Positions 8,229-16,943 of a stretch of DNA of 64,000 bases are shown here, piece by piece. Source of the stretch: Rhizobium rhododendri (GTDB taxonomy: Bacteria > Pseudomonadota > Alphaproteobacteria > Rhizobiales > Rhizobiaceae); NCBI RefSeq assembly GCF_007000325.2, contig NZ_CP117269.1, positions 317,846-381,845 on the forward strand, given 5' to 3'. The notes below the pieces were generated by a model. That model had not been told where the DNA came from. It searched no databases and worked only from the letters and a program-made list of their open reading frames with translations. Numbering within the stretch: position 1 is the stretch's first letter; every line of letters starts with the position of its first letter. Both the position numbers and the translations under genes were made by a program.

Positions 8229-8874
8229 GGCAGAGTCTACTCAGACACGGTTTACCTGAGGAACGTCATTGACCACCCGCGTATTGAGGTCGGCAACTTC
8301 AGCTATTTCACGCATTCTGGAAAACCGGAAGAAACGGCACAGACACTTGCACCCTATCTCGGTCACGCATGTCGCGAGCGGCTGGTGATTGGCAAATTTG
8401 TGCAGATTGCTCGGGGCAGCTATTTCATAACCAGTTCGGCCAATCATCCAATGACTGGTTTCACGACATATCCATTTCGGGTCTTCAAGCCCGAGACATT
8501 TGGCTACAAGGACCTGCCTGTCAGAGATACGGTCGTCGGCCATGACGTATGGATTGGCCACGACGCAGCAATCATGCCCGGCGTGAGCATTGGTGCGGGC
8601 GCAATCGTGGCCGCAAGCTCGGTCGTTACTCGCGACGTGCCGCCGTACGCAATGGTTGGTGGCAATCCGGCCGCCGTCATTAAAATGCGTTATCCGGCGG
8701 ACGTTATAAGCGACCTCCTCGAAATTGCCTGGTGGGATTGGCCGATCGAGAAGATTGAAGTCAATTTGACATCCTTGAGCAATGGTGACCTAGCCGCTCT
8801 CAAGATCGCTTAGCCTCGGGCCGCGTCCGCTTCAAGCTGACACCGCGCTTGGCAGAATCTCCAAGAGCGGCCAT

Positions 8875-9396
8875 TCAGAATAGCCGAAGCTCTTCGTAAA
8901 CCACGACTGGCGGGAATCGCACAAAATCCGCCAAATCGAACTCGACTGTGAACGCGAGCCTCCGGGTCTTTGCCCACTCAATAGCGGCCGGTTTGGCAGA
9001 CTGCGGTACTTTGATTGCGAGGGAGCAGTGGGGAACCCATTGGCCGACGCGATAGTGTTCGTGACAAGTAAGCGGGTCTAAATGGTCGTGCAACCTCTCG
9101 TGAAGGCGCGATAACACTTGATCCGGGCGCGGTTTTGCCCATAGAACCATAGGGTCGTTATCGAAATATTTCACGGCGTCAAAGGTAATTGACAACTTTT
9201 CTTGCGTTGAAAACACCGCCGTCATGATCGTGCTTATGTCGACAGGCCATTGAGTTAGAACTGCAAGCGTCAGATGGGGCGGGTACCCTAATTCCTGCAT
9301 GGAGGCGGAAGGCTCGAAGGTCCTCGCTTCGTTCCAAAGCTTCTTGATTTCAACCGCCGTGGCGTTGCAGCTTTTAACACTGATTCCGTAGGCCAT
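8875..9396 (-). CDS. 2H phosphoesterase / 2'-5' RNA ligase-like protein
   Basis: A 173-residue protein with the two His-x-Thr/Ser motifs of the 2H phosphoesterase superfamily: PPHLTLAVL near residue 40 and VPHCSLAI near residue 127, placed at the spacing expected for this fold. Members hydrolyse or form 2'-5' or cyclic phosphodiester bonds in RNA or small nucleotides; the substrate here is unknown. It is cytoplasmic, without a signal peptide. It follows the disrupted acetyltransferase on the opposite strand and has no obvious operon partner. Confidence 0.8.
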   Translation of the reverse strand: MAYGISVKSCNATAVEIKKLWNEARTFEPSASMQELGYPPHLTLAVLTQWPVDISTIMTAVFSTQEKLSITFDAVKYFDNDPMVLWAKPRPDQVLSRLHERLHDHLDPLTCHEHYRVGQWVPHCSLAIKVPQSAKPAAIEWAKTRRLAFTVEFDLADFVRFPPVVVYEELRLF

Positions 9397-9606
9397 TCGT
9401 TACGTCCGTTGTAGGTTGTTGTTCGACCTTATCGCAACTGAGGGCGCTGGGTCGAGTGCCGCTTCAGGCCGACAGCCGCCCAACATGTTGGCAGCTCTGC
9501 GCCATAAGCGTACATGGCCGCCGCAAAAGCTCGAAAATTTCCGCTTGAACCATACCCAACGTCATACCTTAGATCAGGTAGGACTATTTGGGAGCCACCA
9601 TGCGGA

Positions 9607-10130
9607 ATGACATCGAGGAAGATACATTTGACTGCGGCGCAATGCGCGAAACGTGTTGGCTTAACGGTTCGCGCCTTACGGCTATATGAGCAAACTGGCC
9701 TCATTCATCCCCGTAGGACAGACGCGAACTGGCGGCTCTACGGAGCCCGCGAAATCGCTCGGCTGAACGAAATCCTTACGTTGAAGCGGCTTGGCCTGAG
9801 TCTGCAGCACATCGCGCGGCTGTTGGCTGGGCAAGCGACCGATCTCGACCGTATGCTGCACATGCAGAACGTTGCCCTACGTGAACGGCTCGCGCGAACT
9901 CAGCATAGTCTCGCCATCGTCGATGCCCTCAGAGCAAAGACCGCCGCTGGCGTCTCCATATCTGTCGAAGGACTCCTGCAACTGGCAAAGGATACAATGA
10001 TGACCGACACCTCACTCGATGACGTCGCGGGGCGTCGCTACGACCAGGCAAGGCCACGAAAAGAGAAGAAGATCGAGCCCGCCTTCTACGCTGATTATGA
10101 AGGGTATGCCAGCCCGAGCTTGAAATCTTC
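9607..10130 (+). pseudogene. MerR-family regulator, 3'-truncated
   Basis: The N-terminal MerR winged helix is clear (AQCAKRVGLTVRALRLYEQTG, then NWRLYGAREIARLNEILTLKRLGLSLQHI), followed by the dimerisation coiled coil (HMQNVALRERLARTQHSL). A stretch DVAGRRYDQARPR..IEPAFYADYEGY is typical of longer rhizobial relatives. Shortly after it the frame runs antisense through a different gene, to an accidental stop at 10464, so the original C-terminal domain is lost. The start ATG follows a GGGAG. The breakpoint is estimated from where protein-like sequence ends. The DNA-binding part could still be expressed as a fusion. Confidence 0.7.
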
Positions 10131-10524
10131 CCCGAGGTGGTTCCACTTCCCGCCATTCGTAAGCGCCAGCGATACCGATGGGAGGATTGTCCTGGAGAGC
10201 CAAACGCATCGACGGCGAAAGACGAGGGTCGTCTTTATTGATGGTGATCCAATAGGTTCCGCCTCGTCTCAGGATGGGGTTGAGACCGTAGGCTCCGTTG
10301 CGATCCCAGATGTATCCGATACCTACGCCAAGAAGAACGATGGCAGACGCGGCAATGGCGAGTGGCAGTTTGTACTTCAACGGGAATTCCTCATCGGAGA
10401 CTGGATAGGGCGTCTGCAGTACACTGGTGGCCGATTTATGTTTGAAAAGCGGCAGTTGGAATAGTGCGTCATTTGCTCCGTCTCCGCGAATCGGATTCAT
10501 CATAGAACGTGAAACTTTCAGCAT
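10130..10524 (-). pseudogene. N-terminal fragment of a membrane-anchored protein
   Basis: The first 130 or so residues look like a genuine protein: a cytoplasmic leader, one membrane helix LAIAASAIVLLGVGIGYIWD, then an extracytoplasmic start with WITINKDDPRLSPSMRLAL and GAYEWREVE. After that the frame enters the antisense of the MerR remnant and ends in unrelated sequence. The opening resembles rhizobial phosphodiester-glycosidase-like (DUF2233) proteins, but that is recalled similarity only. It is joined tail to tail with the truncated MerR gene, which indicates a deletion or recombination junction. Confidence 0.5.
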
Positions 10525-10611
10525 CTGGAAAAGAACGGAGACCCCATTTTTAGGATCGAATATTTCAAGCGTATCGGGGTTCGCTACCGGCTCCCGCTAT
10601 CTCTGGCGACA

Positions 10612-11322
10612 TTGCTGGGATGGCTCGTGATAACGGGCGTCGCTGCCCATTTAAGCGCGGGCAGCGAACGTTCTGTGGTCAAATTTTTCGGCCAAGGCAT
10701 CGCGTGGCCAATGGTCTTCGCAGTGGTTTTTATGGCGATAGTAATCTCCACGTTCCGGTGGTGGGACCTGGGTTTTTCTGCGTTCTCGATGAGAACGTCG
10801 CTCAAGCTGAGTTGGCTGCCCATGGTCTACCTGGCCGCACTTGGGGTCCTAGTCGCAATAGTCGGTTTGCCGCCGCTGCGTAGCGCGATTTTCATTGGCA
10901 TCAACACGGTTATTGTCGGTATGTCTGAGGAAGTGATGTTCCGAGGAATATTGTTTACCGGGCTGCGTTCGAAGCTCCGGCTATGGCCATCTCTCTGGGT
11001 GTGTTGTGGACTTTTCGGGTTCATTCACGTCCTGAATGCATTACCGACTGGGCAATGGACAGTCGCAACCCTTCAGGCGGTGGCGGCGTTTCAGACTGGC
11101 TTTATGTTGATGGCGCTTCGTTTGAGAACTGGTTCGCTTTATCCGGTCATACTTCTGCATGCCGTGTGGGATTGTTCGCTGCTGCTGGTTGCGAGCCATA
11201 CCGGTGGCGGGAGCCCAAATCAGCCACTGCCAGCATACGCTTTTGTAGCTCCGCTTTTCCTGCTACCCAATTTTTTATATGCATTGTATTTGTTGCGGCC
11301 AAAGGTACTGGCCAAAAATTAA
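10612..11322 (+). CDS. CPBP-family intramembrane metalloprotease-like protein
   Basis: A protein of about 236 residues with six or more hydrophobic segments and the CPBP (Abi/CAAX protease) motifs in order: EEVMFRG (EExxxR) near residue 107, GFIHVLN (FxxxH) near 140 and a later His in LLHAVWD near 182. These residues coordinate a metal in the membrane. Members process lipidated or other membrane proteins or take part in bacteriocin immunity; the target here is unknown. The start codon used is a TTG. The frame stays open for about 20 codons upstream (YFKRIGVRYRLPLSLA) without a standard start, so the true N-terminus is uncertain and may have been lost in the adjacent rearrangement. Confidence 0.8.
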   Translation: MLGWLVITGVAAHLSAGSERSVVKFFGQGIAWPMVFAVVFMAIVISTFRWWDLGFSAFSMRTSLKLSWLPMVYLAALGVLVAIVGLPPLRSAIFIGINTVIVGMSEEVMFRGILFTGLRSKLRLWPSLWVCCGLFGFIHVLNALPTGQWTVATLQAVAAFQTGFMLMALRLRTGSLYPVILLHAVWDCSLLLVASHTGGGSPNQPLPAYAFVAPLFLLPNFLYALYLLRPKVLAKN

Positions 11323-11428
11323 GCGGTCAGTTGCACTCTCCACTCCGATATAGATGATGCCCTGAGGAATGCTGTCACGCCGGATAGCGCCAACATCGGA
11401 CGCACGGCCGCTATGGGCCCACTGCCGT

Positions 11429-13804
11429 TCAGAAAATAGGAAGCCGGTTTTCTTCCTCAAATTCCGTCATCGAATGGTCCAATGCGCCTTTGAAACTGGT
11501 CAGCGCGACCGCAAGCGCGTTTGGATCGTTCACCTGCTTGCTGTTCGTCGCGGCCTCCGCAATATCCGCAACCTGGGCGACGACCTCTTTGGCCGATGAA
11601 AACCCCAACCGCAGACGGTTGGCCTCGTCCTCTCGCTCGTCGTCCTCGATATCACTCGCCTCGGATGAATTGTCGCCGGGCGTAAAAGACAAGCCCTCAT
11701 GCTCCGCCGTTTCGGAAAGTCGGGCCGCGATGACAGCCCAGCGCGCCTCAGAGATCGCATTGCGCAGTGGCCAGACCGACGCCAGTGCCTGCTCCCTCAT
11801 GCGTCTGTCCCGACGGCCCAAGCGCCCCTTCCCACCCTTGAGTTTTCCAATCGTTTGAGGTGCTGTTCTCAGCCGAAACAAAAGATCGGCCGTCGGCTGG
11901 TCGTCCAAGGCCGATACCGCTGATCGAAAGACATGCATGAGCAGCGCGGGTTCGACGAATACGGCGCTCGCGTGCTCCAGCACGACCATCTCGTGGTCAA
12001 CCCCCACGGGTTCCCGCTGTTCGGTGTTTGCTGCAGGCAATTCCGCTGCCTGCTCCGCCGGCTGAGGCGTAAACAGCGGCCACTCGGCGTGGATCCTGAT
12101 CTCTGGGATCACAAGCTTGCTCTTCCATCCCGCGACGTCCCGCCGTCGCGCGACAAACCGCGCATCGCTGTAAAAGTTGAGCTTGTTCAGGATGGCGCCG
12201 TAGCCGCTGCGCACCTGCAAGATCGTACTGTCATCATCCAGCCGCTGGACGGAACCGGGATCCATCAGTGGCACCAATTCAAACCGGCCGGTCGACGCCT
12301 GCTTACCGAACAGAAGCCCTGTCTGTCTTCCCCAGCCTTCACGTTCCACATATTTGCGGCCAAGATTGTCGGAGACGATCTTGGCGGTTGCGTCATCACC
12401 AACAGCGATACTGAGCTTGACGTCCATGTTGCCGAGCAGCGCATTTCGGGTTTGCGGTCCATAACGTTCATCGATTTGTGGAATGTTCTGGGCGACAAGG
12501 GCGATCGTCAGTCCGTAGCCCGCAACCAGGGGAGCACGTTTGACGATCTCCGGCAGGCGCTCAAACTGGTAGAACTCGTCAAGCATCATCAGGATCTTAT
12601 GCGGTTCATCGGGCGCCGGGAGGGATCGCAGCATCACATCGTGGATTTGCTGGATCAAAAGCCGGATGATCGGCTCGACCGTGGCGAAGTCCGACACAGG
12701 GGCTGCAATGAACAGCGAGAACGGCTTGCGACGCAGGTCGCGGATGTCGAAATCGCTTGCCGAACAAGCCTCAGCTATCAAAAGGTTGTTGAACGCCGCC
12801 AGTGCCGTCGTCACGTGACTCTCGAACGAGGGCCGTTGTTCCTCGTCACGTGAAAGATGCTGGCGAAAGCTGCCGAGAATAAATTGATCGAGCTTCGGTT
12901 CATTGTCGATGATGTCTTTCAGCACGTCCGAGAACGGCCGGCCGGTCGAGAAGAGCCGCAGCACGGAACGTAAGTTTCGCCTGCCCTCCATTGTGCGGGA
13001 CTCCAGCACGTAGCCGAGAGCGCCTGCGAGCAGTCCACGCGCGGTCTGTTTCCAATAGGCCTCCTCCCTGTCGCCGATCGGCAAGAGGCTGGCCGCCAGA
13101 TTGACCAGATCCGTCGAGCGCTCAGGCCATCCACGGACGAAGTCCAGCGGGTTCCAGCGATGAGAGCGGGCCGATCCCGGCGCAAACACAAAGCACTGTT
13201 GTCCCATCTTCAGACGCGCCGGTCCGGTCAGCGTGTAATTCTCGAGCTTGACGTCGAGCACGACGACCGATCCCTCGTATTCGAGAAGGTTCGGCATGAC
13301 GAAGCCGCGACCCTTGCCAGAGCGAGAGGGCCCGTTGACGAAGAAGTGGCTTTCGCCGCTATAGCGGACGTCCACCGCCGAGTTACCCTTGCCGAAGGTG
13401 CCGAGCAGGACGGACCTGCCAGGCGTGCCGCCCAGTAGCCCCGCGCGCTCAAGATCTTTCAGTGTTGCAAAGCGCGATCCGTCGGCGGGAGGCCGGACTT
13501 GCCAGGGTCGCTTGATTGCGAGCGTTATCCCGACAGCGACGACTGCACTCAAGGTCAGCGTCGACATCGTTGCTGATGACACCAGCTTGGTGACAACAGG
13601 ATTGCCAAAATAGAACCAGGCTTGTCTTGCCGGCATCAGCACGTCACCACCGGCAAAACTCTTCCACATGGCCGAGCTTTTCAGGGAGAAATATGAGGCT
13701 GCGGCGTAGCTGGCGGACCAGGCGTAGAAGGCGGCCCCGACACCCACGATCGGTCCTGCGACAAGGACCACCACCTTCTCGAAGCGTCTCATCGATCGCT
13801 CCAT
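11429..13804 (-). CDS. virD4: Type IV coupling protein VirD4/TraG
   Basis: The 791-residue coupling ATPase brings the relaxase-DNA complex to the secretion channel. Two N-terminal membrane helices (about 10-37 and 80-97) are followed by a Walker A motif GPSRSGKGR (about 158-166), a Walker B in ILMMLDEFYQFERLPEI, and the TraG-type NTPase core. The C-terminal 150 residues are acidic and poorly conserved, as expected for the substrate-contact tail. It is the last gene of the virB unit: its 5' end overlaps virB11 by 16 bases. The presence of both VirD4 and relaxase supports conjugation rather than a pure effector system. Confidence 0.95.
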   Translation of the reverse strand: MERSMRRFEKVVVLVAGPIVGVGAAFYAWSASYAAASYFSLKSSAMWKSFAGGDVLMPARQAWFYFGNPVVTKLVSSATMSTLTLSAVVAVGITLAIKRPWQVRPPADGSRFATLKDLERAGLLGGTPGRSVLLGTFGKGNSAVDVRYSGESHFFVNGPSRSGKGRGFVMPNLLEYEGSVVVLDVKLENYTLTGPARLKMGQQCFVFAPGSARSHRWNPLDFVRGWPERSTDLVNLAASLLPIGDREEAYWKQTARGLLAGALGYVLESRTMEGRRNLRSVLRLFSTGRPFSDVLKDIIDNEPKLDQFILGSFRQHLSRDEEQRPSFESHVTTALAAFNNLLIAEACSASDFDIRDLRRKPFSLFIAAPVSDFATVEPIIRLLIQQIHDVMLRSLPAPDEPHKILMMLDEFYQFERLPEIVKRAPLVAGYGLTIALVAQNIPQIDERYGPQTRNALLGNMDVKLSIAVGDDATAKIVSDNLGRKYVEREGWGRQTGLLFGKQASTGRFELVPLMDPGSVQRLDDDSTILQVRSGYGAILNKLNFYSDARFVARRRDVAGWKSKLVIPEIRIHAEWPLFTPQPAEQAAELPAANTEQREPVGVDHEMVVLEHASAVFVEPALLMHVFRSAVSALDDQPTADLLFRLRTAPQTIGKLKGGKGRLGRRDRRMREQALASVWPLRNAISEARWAVIAARLSETAEHEGLSFTPGDNSSEASDIEDDEREDEANRLRLGFSSAKEVVAQVADIAEAATNSKQVNDPNALAVALTSFKGALDHSMTEFEEENRLPIF

Positions 13805-14859
13805 TTGCTGAAATAAATCTCGCGAACGCCGCGCTTCATGGTGACGGGATCGCGAGCCACCTGGATGACGACCGGCACGATGAAGCGCACGAACTCCATC
13901 AGCTCTACCTTGGTCAGGCCAAGGCCTGCCTGCATGGTGGCCATTGCCAGGCGCTCATAGGCGCCACGTGGATTGTCGGCATGCAGCGTCGAGATGGAGC
14001 CTGGATGCCCGGTGTTGACCGCCTGCAGAAAGCTGAAGGCCTCGGCGCCGCGGATCTCGCCCATGAAAATGCGGTCGGGCCGCAGGCGAAGTGCTGCCTC
14101 GAGGCACTCCTGAATGGTCGTGCGGGCCCTGCCCTGTCCACCCTTTGAGGTGACCAGCGCCAGATAGTTCGGCTGCGAGGGTTTGAGCTCACGTGTATCC
14201 TCAATCGATATCAGCCGTTCCCACGCCGGCACGTCCTTCAGCAGCCCGTTGAAAAATGTGGTCTTGCCGCTCGACGTGCCTCCGGAAATCAACATCGTGA
14301 CGCGATTTTCGACAGCAAAACGGAGCCACTCACGCCGTGCTTGCGGCGACGGGTCCACCATGCGCGCGACCAACTCGTGTTCGAGATCGCTCAAGCCCTC
14401 CCCATCAGGCACCCCGACCCCGCTCACCTGGATACCATCGAGACCGCCGAGCGCGAGATAGTCGTCAAGCGTCATGTCGCGGATAACCTGTTTGCGGATG
14501 GCAAAGGCGCCGCCCATGACGGCCACGGGAGAAAGCACTGCCTGGAACCGCTCGCCATGGGGCATGGCAGCTGACAGAAGCGGGGTTTCCTCGTTGACGC
14601 TTTGCTGCGTCGTTCCCGCAATCATCTGCGCCAGTGCGGTGATCGCCTTTGCATCGAGAGCTGGCACGTCGTGTCGGCTCATATGACAGCTGTCGAGACT
14701 CTCAATCCAGATCTCACCTGGGCGATTGCACATGATTTCGATCACGGCTGGATCCTCCAGCCAGCGGCGAATGGGTTGAGCAGTCTGCCTGACGTAAATG
14801 GGCAAGCTGTCCCACATGGACTTCGAGCGTTCGGCCTGCGGCGGTTGAGGCTCTATCAC
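13789..14859 (-). CDS. virB11: VirB11 secretion ATPase
   Basis: A hexameric traffic ATPase of the GspE/VirB11 superfamily. It contains the Walker A GGTSSGKTTFFNGLL, the Asp box RLISIEDTRELK, the Walker B-like RPDRIFMGEIRGAEA and the His box GHPGSISTLHADNP. The GTG at 14859 starts one base after the virB10 stop and gives about 356 residues, close to the family norm; ATG at codon 14 (MWDSLPIYV) is the alternative. It energises pilus assembly and DNA transfer with VirB4 and VirD4. Both neighbours are nearly overlapping, indicating one transcript. Confidence 0.95.
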   Translation of the reverse strand: MIEPQPPQAERSKSMWDSLPIYVRQTAQPIRRWLEDPAVIEIMCNRPGEIWIESLDSCHMSRHDVPALDAKAITALAQMIAGTTQQSVNEETPLLSAAMPHGERFQAVLSPVAVMGGAFAIRKQVIRDMTLDDYLALGGLDGIQVSGVGVPDGEGLSDLEHELVARMVDPSPQARREWLRFAVENRVTMLISGGTSSGKTTFFNGLLKDVPAWERLISIEDTRELKPSQPNYLALVTSKGGQGRARTTIQECLEAALRLRPDRIFMGEIRGAEAFSFLQAVNTGHPGSISTLHADNPRGAYERLAMATMQAGLGLTKVELMEFVRFIVPVVIQVARDPVTMKRGVREIYFSKWSDR

Positions 14860-14860
14860 G

Positions 14861-16132
14861 TCACGGACCGGGCTTTGCGACCGAATGGCGTATCTGCGCG
14901 CGGCGAAGGTCATTGACGGCTTGCCGGACCGGATCGGGATAGAGCGAGGAGAAATCGAGATCCTTGCGCACGAACACCATGATCTCGGTTCCCTGGTCGA
15001 CATAGATCGTGGGAGGGATGCTGATTGAATCCTTCAGCGCCATGTTGGCCATCTCCGCCATGGTCTGGGACAGGGTTTGTTGCGCCTGGCTCTGCGCGTT
15101 CGAGCCTGATGAGGAGGATGCAGAACTGCTTGACCCGTCGCTGTTCAAGCCTGCAACAAAGGAGGAGACGCCTCCGACCATGCTGAGCACGGCTGCCGCA
15201 CCGAAGCGCTCGAGATAATGCTTGTCGACGGAGCCCGCGAGCCCCGAACGCCCAAGGTCGTCCGTTCCATAGGACCCGAGTGCAACGGACGTTCCGTCAC
15301 TGCGCAGCGCCCGCGTCCAGACGATCAGCACCCGTGTCTGGCCGCGGGCCATACCGCTTCTATATTCGCCCGTCAGCATGGTTCCTTTCGGCAGCAGGAT
15401 CCGCCGGCCATCGAAGGAATAGACATCGGTCGAGATTACGGCTCTGACCATGCCGGGAAGGTCGGACTGGATTGCCGTTTCGAGCACTCCGCGGATCAAT
15501 GTTCCCTGCGGGATCAGGGCGTCGATGCGATCGTTGCGGGAGGCCGTCACGGTCTCGACATCCTCGGACCCGACGGCCTGCGCGAACCTGCGGTTCGGGT
15601 TCTCGTCGGCACTTGCGCTGTTCCCGGCGCTTTGCGCCGATGAGATGCCAGCAGCAGACGTGCCACGTTCACCCCTGGTAGATTGGTCGACGACCAGCAT
15701 GTTCGAGCGGAGCCGCGCCTGGCGCAACTCCTCTTGTTTCTTTGCCCGCTCGGCCTCATCAGCGGCCCGCCGCGCCGCCGCCTCATCTATGGCCGGTGGT
15801 GTAACGACAGGGGCGGCAATGGGAGGTGGCTGGACGACTGCAGGTGCGGGTGGCGGTGGTGGCGCAAGGACCAGCCTGTTGTCAGTGGGGGCTGGTGGCG
15901 GATTATCCGTGTCGAAGTTCAGATGCGCGGCGTGGCTCGCCGTCTTGAACGCTTCGTTTGTATCCGTCTTCTTCGCTTTATCTGGCTTGATGAAGCTGAC
16001 ATAGCCGGCATAGGCAAGGATCACCAGGGCAACGGAGGCGAGAAGCACCGGGATCAACCTGCCTCTGCTGGCATCGGGGGACCGCGCAACAGTCTCGGTA
16101 ATACGCGCCTCTTCTTCGAAATCAATGGCCAT
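14861..16132 (-). CDS. virB10: VirB10 channel scaffold protein
   Basis: About 423 residues. A short cytoplasmic N-terminus (MAIDFEEEARITE) leads into one inner-membrane helix (LIPVLLASVALVILAYAGYV), a long Pro-rich periplasmic linker (PPPPAPAVVQPPP), a charged stretch, and the VirB10/TrbI beta-barrel domain with IPQGTLIRGVLETAIQSDLPG and RILLPKGTMLTGEY. The antenna region lies near SSFVAGLN. VirB10 spans both membranes and gates the outer pore with VirB7 and VirB9. The start overlaps the 3' end of virB9 by 11 bases; a longer upstream frame is out-of-frame shadow. Confidence 0.95.
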   Translation of the reverse strand: MAIDFEEEARITETVARSPDASRGRLIPVLLASVALVILAYAGYVSFIKPDKAKKTDTNEAFKTASHAAHLNFDTDNPPPAPTDNRLVLAPPPPPAPAVVQPPPIAAPVVTPPAIDEAAARRAADEAERAKKQEELRQARLRSNMLVVDQSTRGERGTSAAGISSAQSAGNSASADENPNRRFAQAVGSEDVETVTASRNDRIDALIPQGTLIRGVLETAIQSDLPGMVRAVISTDVYSFDGRRILLPKGTMLTGEYRSGMARGQTRVLIVWTRALRSDGTSVALGSYGTDDLGRSGLAGSVDKHYLERFGAAAVLSMVGGVSSFVAGLNSDGSSSSASSSSGSNAQSQAQQTLSQTMAEMANMALKDSISIPPTIYVDQGTEIMVFVRKDLDFSSLYPDPVRQAVNDLRRAQIRHSVAKPGP

Positions 16133-16943
16133 GGCTGATCTCCTGCGGCTGGCCGTCTGACCACTTGTTTTCTTGCGGTGGCGGCGTGCCGATCGGATGC
16201 TGCAGGTTGAACACGCAGGTCGCAACAGTGCCTGATCGCAGGGTCCATTGGCGCGCCACCTTGTCGATGACGATGTAGTCGCCCTCGCGCCGGTAGTTCA
16301 CGAGAGACTCCCTGCCATCGGACTTGACGGCAAAGAACGCCGGAACTTCACCGCTGAACTGGAAAAACGTCTTCGTGCCATCGTCGAAAATCGACGTCGG
16401 CCTGGCATCGACAGCACCTTTGTATCCATAGTCATAGTTGATCCGGCCGGGGTTTGCCAAAGCCGCCCGAATGTTGGGCATGGCGGCATTCTGTCGGGCG
16501 GCGGCCAAGAGGTTGGCGTCCATGGTGTCGTCGGGATATGAAAAACGCAGCTTAATGACCGCCGCTTTGGTGTTGCCGGGTTTGGCGCCGTTCAGGAAGA
16601 AGGTGTAGACCCGCTTCGACGTCACGACGTTCATGTTGGTCTGTGCGTCGGGCTGAAGCGGCTTGATGAACAGGAAGCGCTTGGATTGATCCGGAACGGC
16701 CTGCCAGGCCAGGCTGTCGCCCATGGCGACCGTTGCGATCTGTTCGTCGTCATTGAAGACGATCATGGTCGACACGCCCATCATGCCGGCGAGATAGACG
16801 ACGTTGTCCTTCTGGAAAGGCACGGTACGAATGCGTGAGTCCGCCCTGACCGATTGCGGCTGCACTTCCGCCAGAACGACAGGTGAGCGCGCGAGCATGG
16901 TGATCGCAGCGATACTGCCGATAAGAAGATGCCGTGTCCTCAT
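16122..16943 (-). CDS. virB9: VirB9 outer-membrane core complex protein
   Basis: About 273 residues with a signal peptide (MRTRHLLIGSIAAITMLARS..VLA) and the VirB9/CagX domains. The N-terminal beta part has SRIRTVPFQKDNVVYLAGMMG, and the C-terminal lobe has PTSIFDDGTKTFFQF and ALANPGRINYDYGYKG. It builds the outer ring with VirB7 and VirB10. The ATG overlaps the virB8 stop (ATGA). Two Cys residues would be available for disulphide bonding, but the partner lipoprotein is not encoded next to it. Confidence 0.93.
   Translation of the reverse strand: MRTRHLLIGSIAAITMLARSPVVLAEVQPQSVRADSRIRTVPFQKDNVVYLAGMMGVSTMIVFNDDEQIATVAMGDSLAWQAVPDQSKRFLFIKPLQPDAQTNMNVVTSKRVYTFFLNGAKPGNTKAAVIKLRFSYPDDTMDANLLAAARQNAAMPNIRAALANPGRINYDYGYKGAVDARPTSIFDDGTKTFFQFSGEVPAFFAVKSDGRESLVNYRREGDYIVIDKVARQWTLRSGTVATCVFNLQHPIGTPPPQENKWSDGQPQEISHGH

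Larger units (their letters stand above)
6919..8813 (+). pseudogene. CatB/Vat-type xenobiotic acetyltransferase gene split by an IS4-family element
   Basis: Removing the insertion sequence and one copy of its 9-bp duplication restores a continuous frame: the 16 codons MSLLDSDAMHPITLPD upstream join GRVYSDTVYLRN downstream. The rebuilt protein (about 210 residues) is a left-handed beta-helix acyltransferase of the xenobiotic acetyltransferase family. It has the catalytic-type His in SANHPMTGFTTYPF, hexapeptide repeats VWIGHDAAIMPGVSIGAGA, and the family ending MVGGNPAAVIKMRYP...WWDWPIEKI. Members acetylate chloramphenicol, streptogramins or unknown substrates. The element's right repeat supplies an in-frame ATG at 8211 (MPELPDGRV), so an N-terminally altered protein might still be made. 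The first ATG is inferred; another in-frame start at 6820 is less likely. Confidence 0.9.

Noticed and set aside
7770..8813. A 347-codon plus-strand frame covering the right half of the IS and the acetyltransferase.
   Set aside because: The first 150 codons are antisense to the transposase and are not protein-like. Only the part after the right inverted repeat is real coding sequence, and it belongs to the split acetyltransferase.
9514..10464. A 316-codon MerR-like frame taken as one gene.
   Set aside because: Protein-like sequence ends near 10.13 kb. The rest is antisense to a membrane-protein fragment, and the first 31 codons before ATG 9607 are also unlikely.
11933..12853. A long plus-strand frame opposite virD4.
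   Set aside because: It is the shadow of virD4 and has no recognisable domain or ribosome site.
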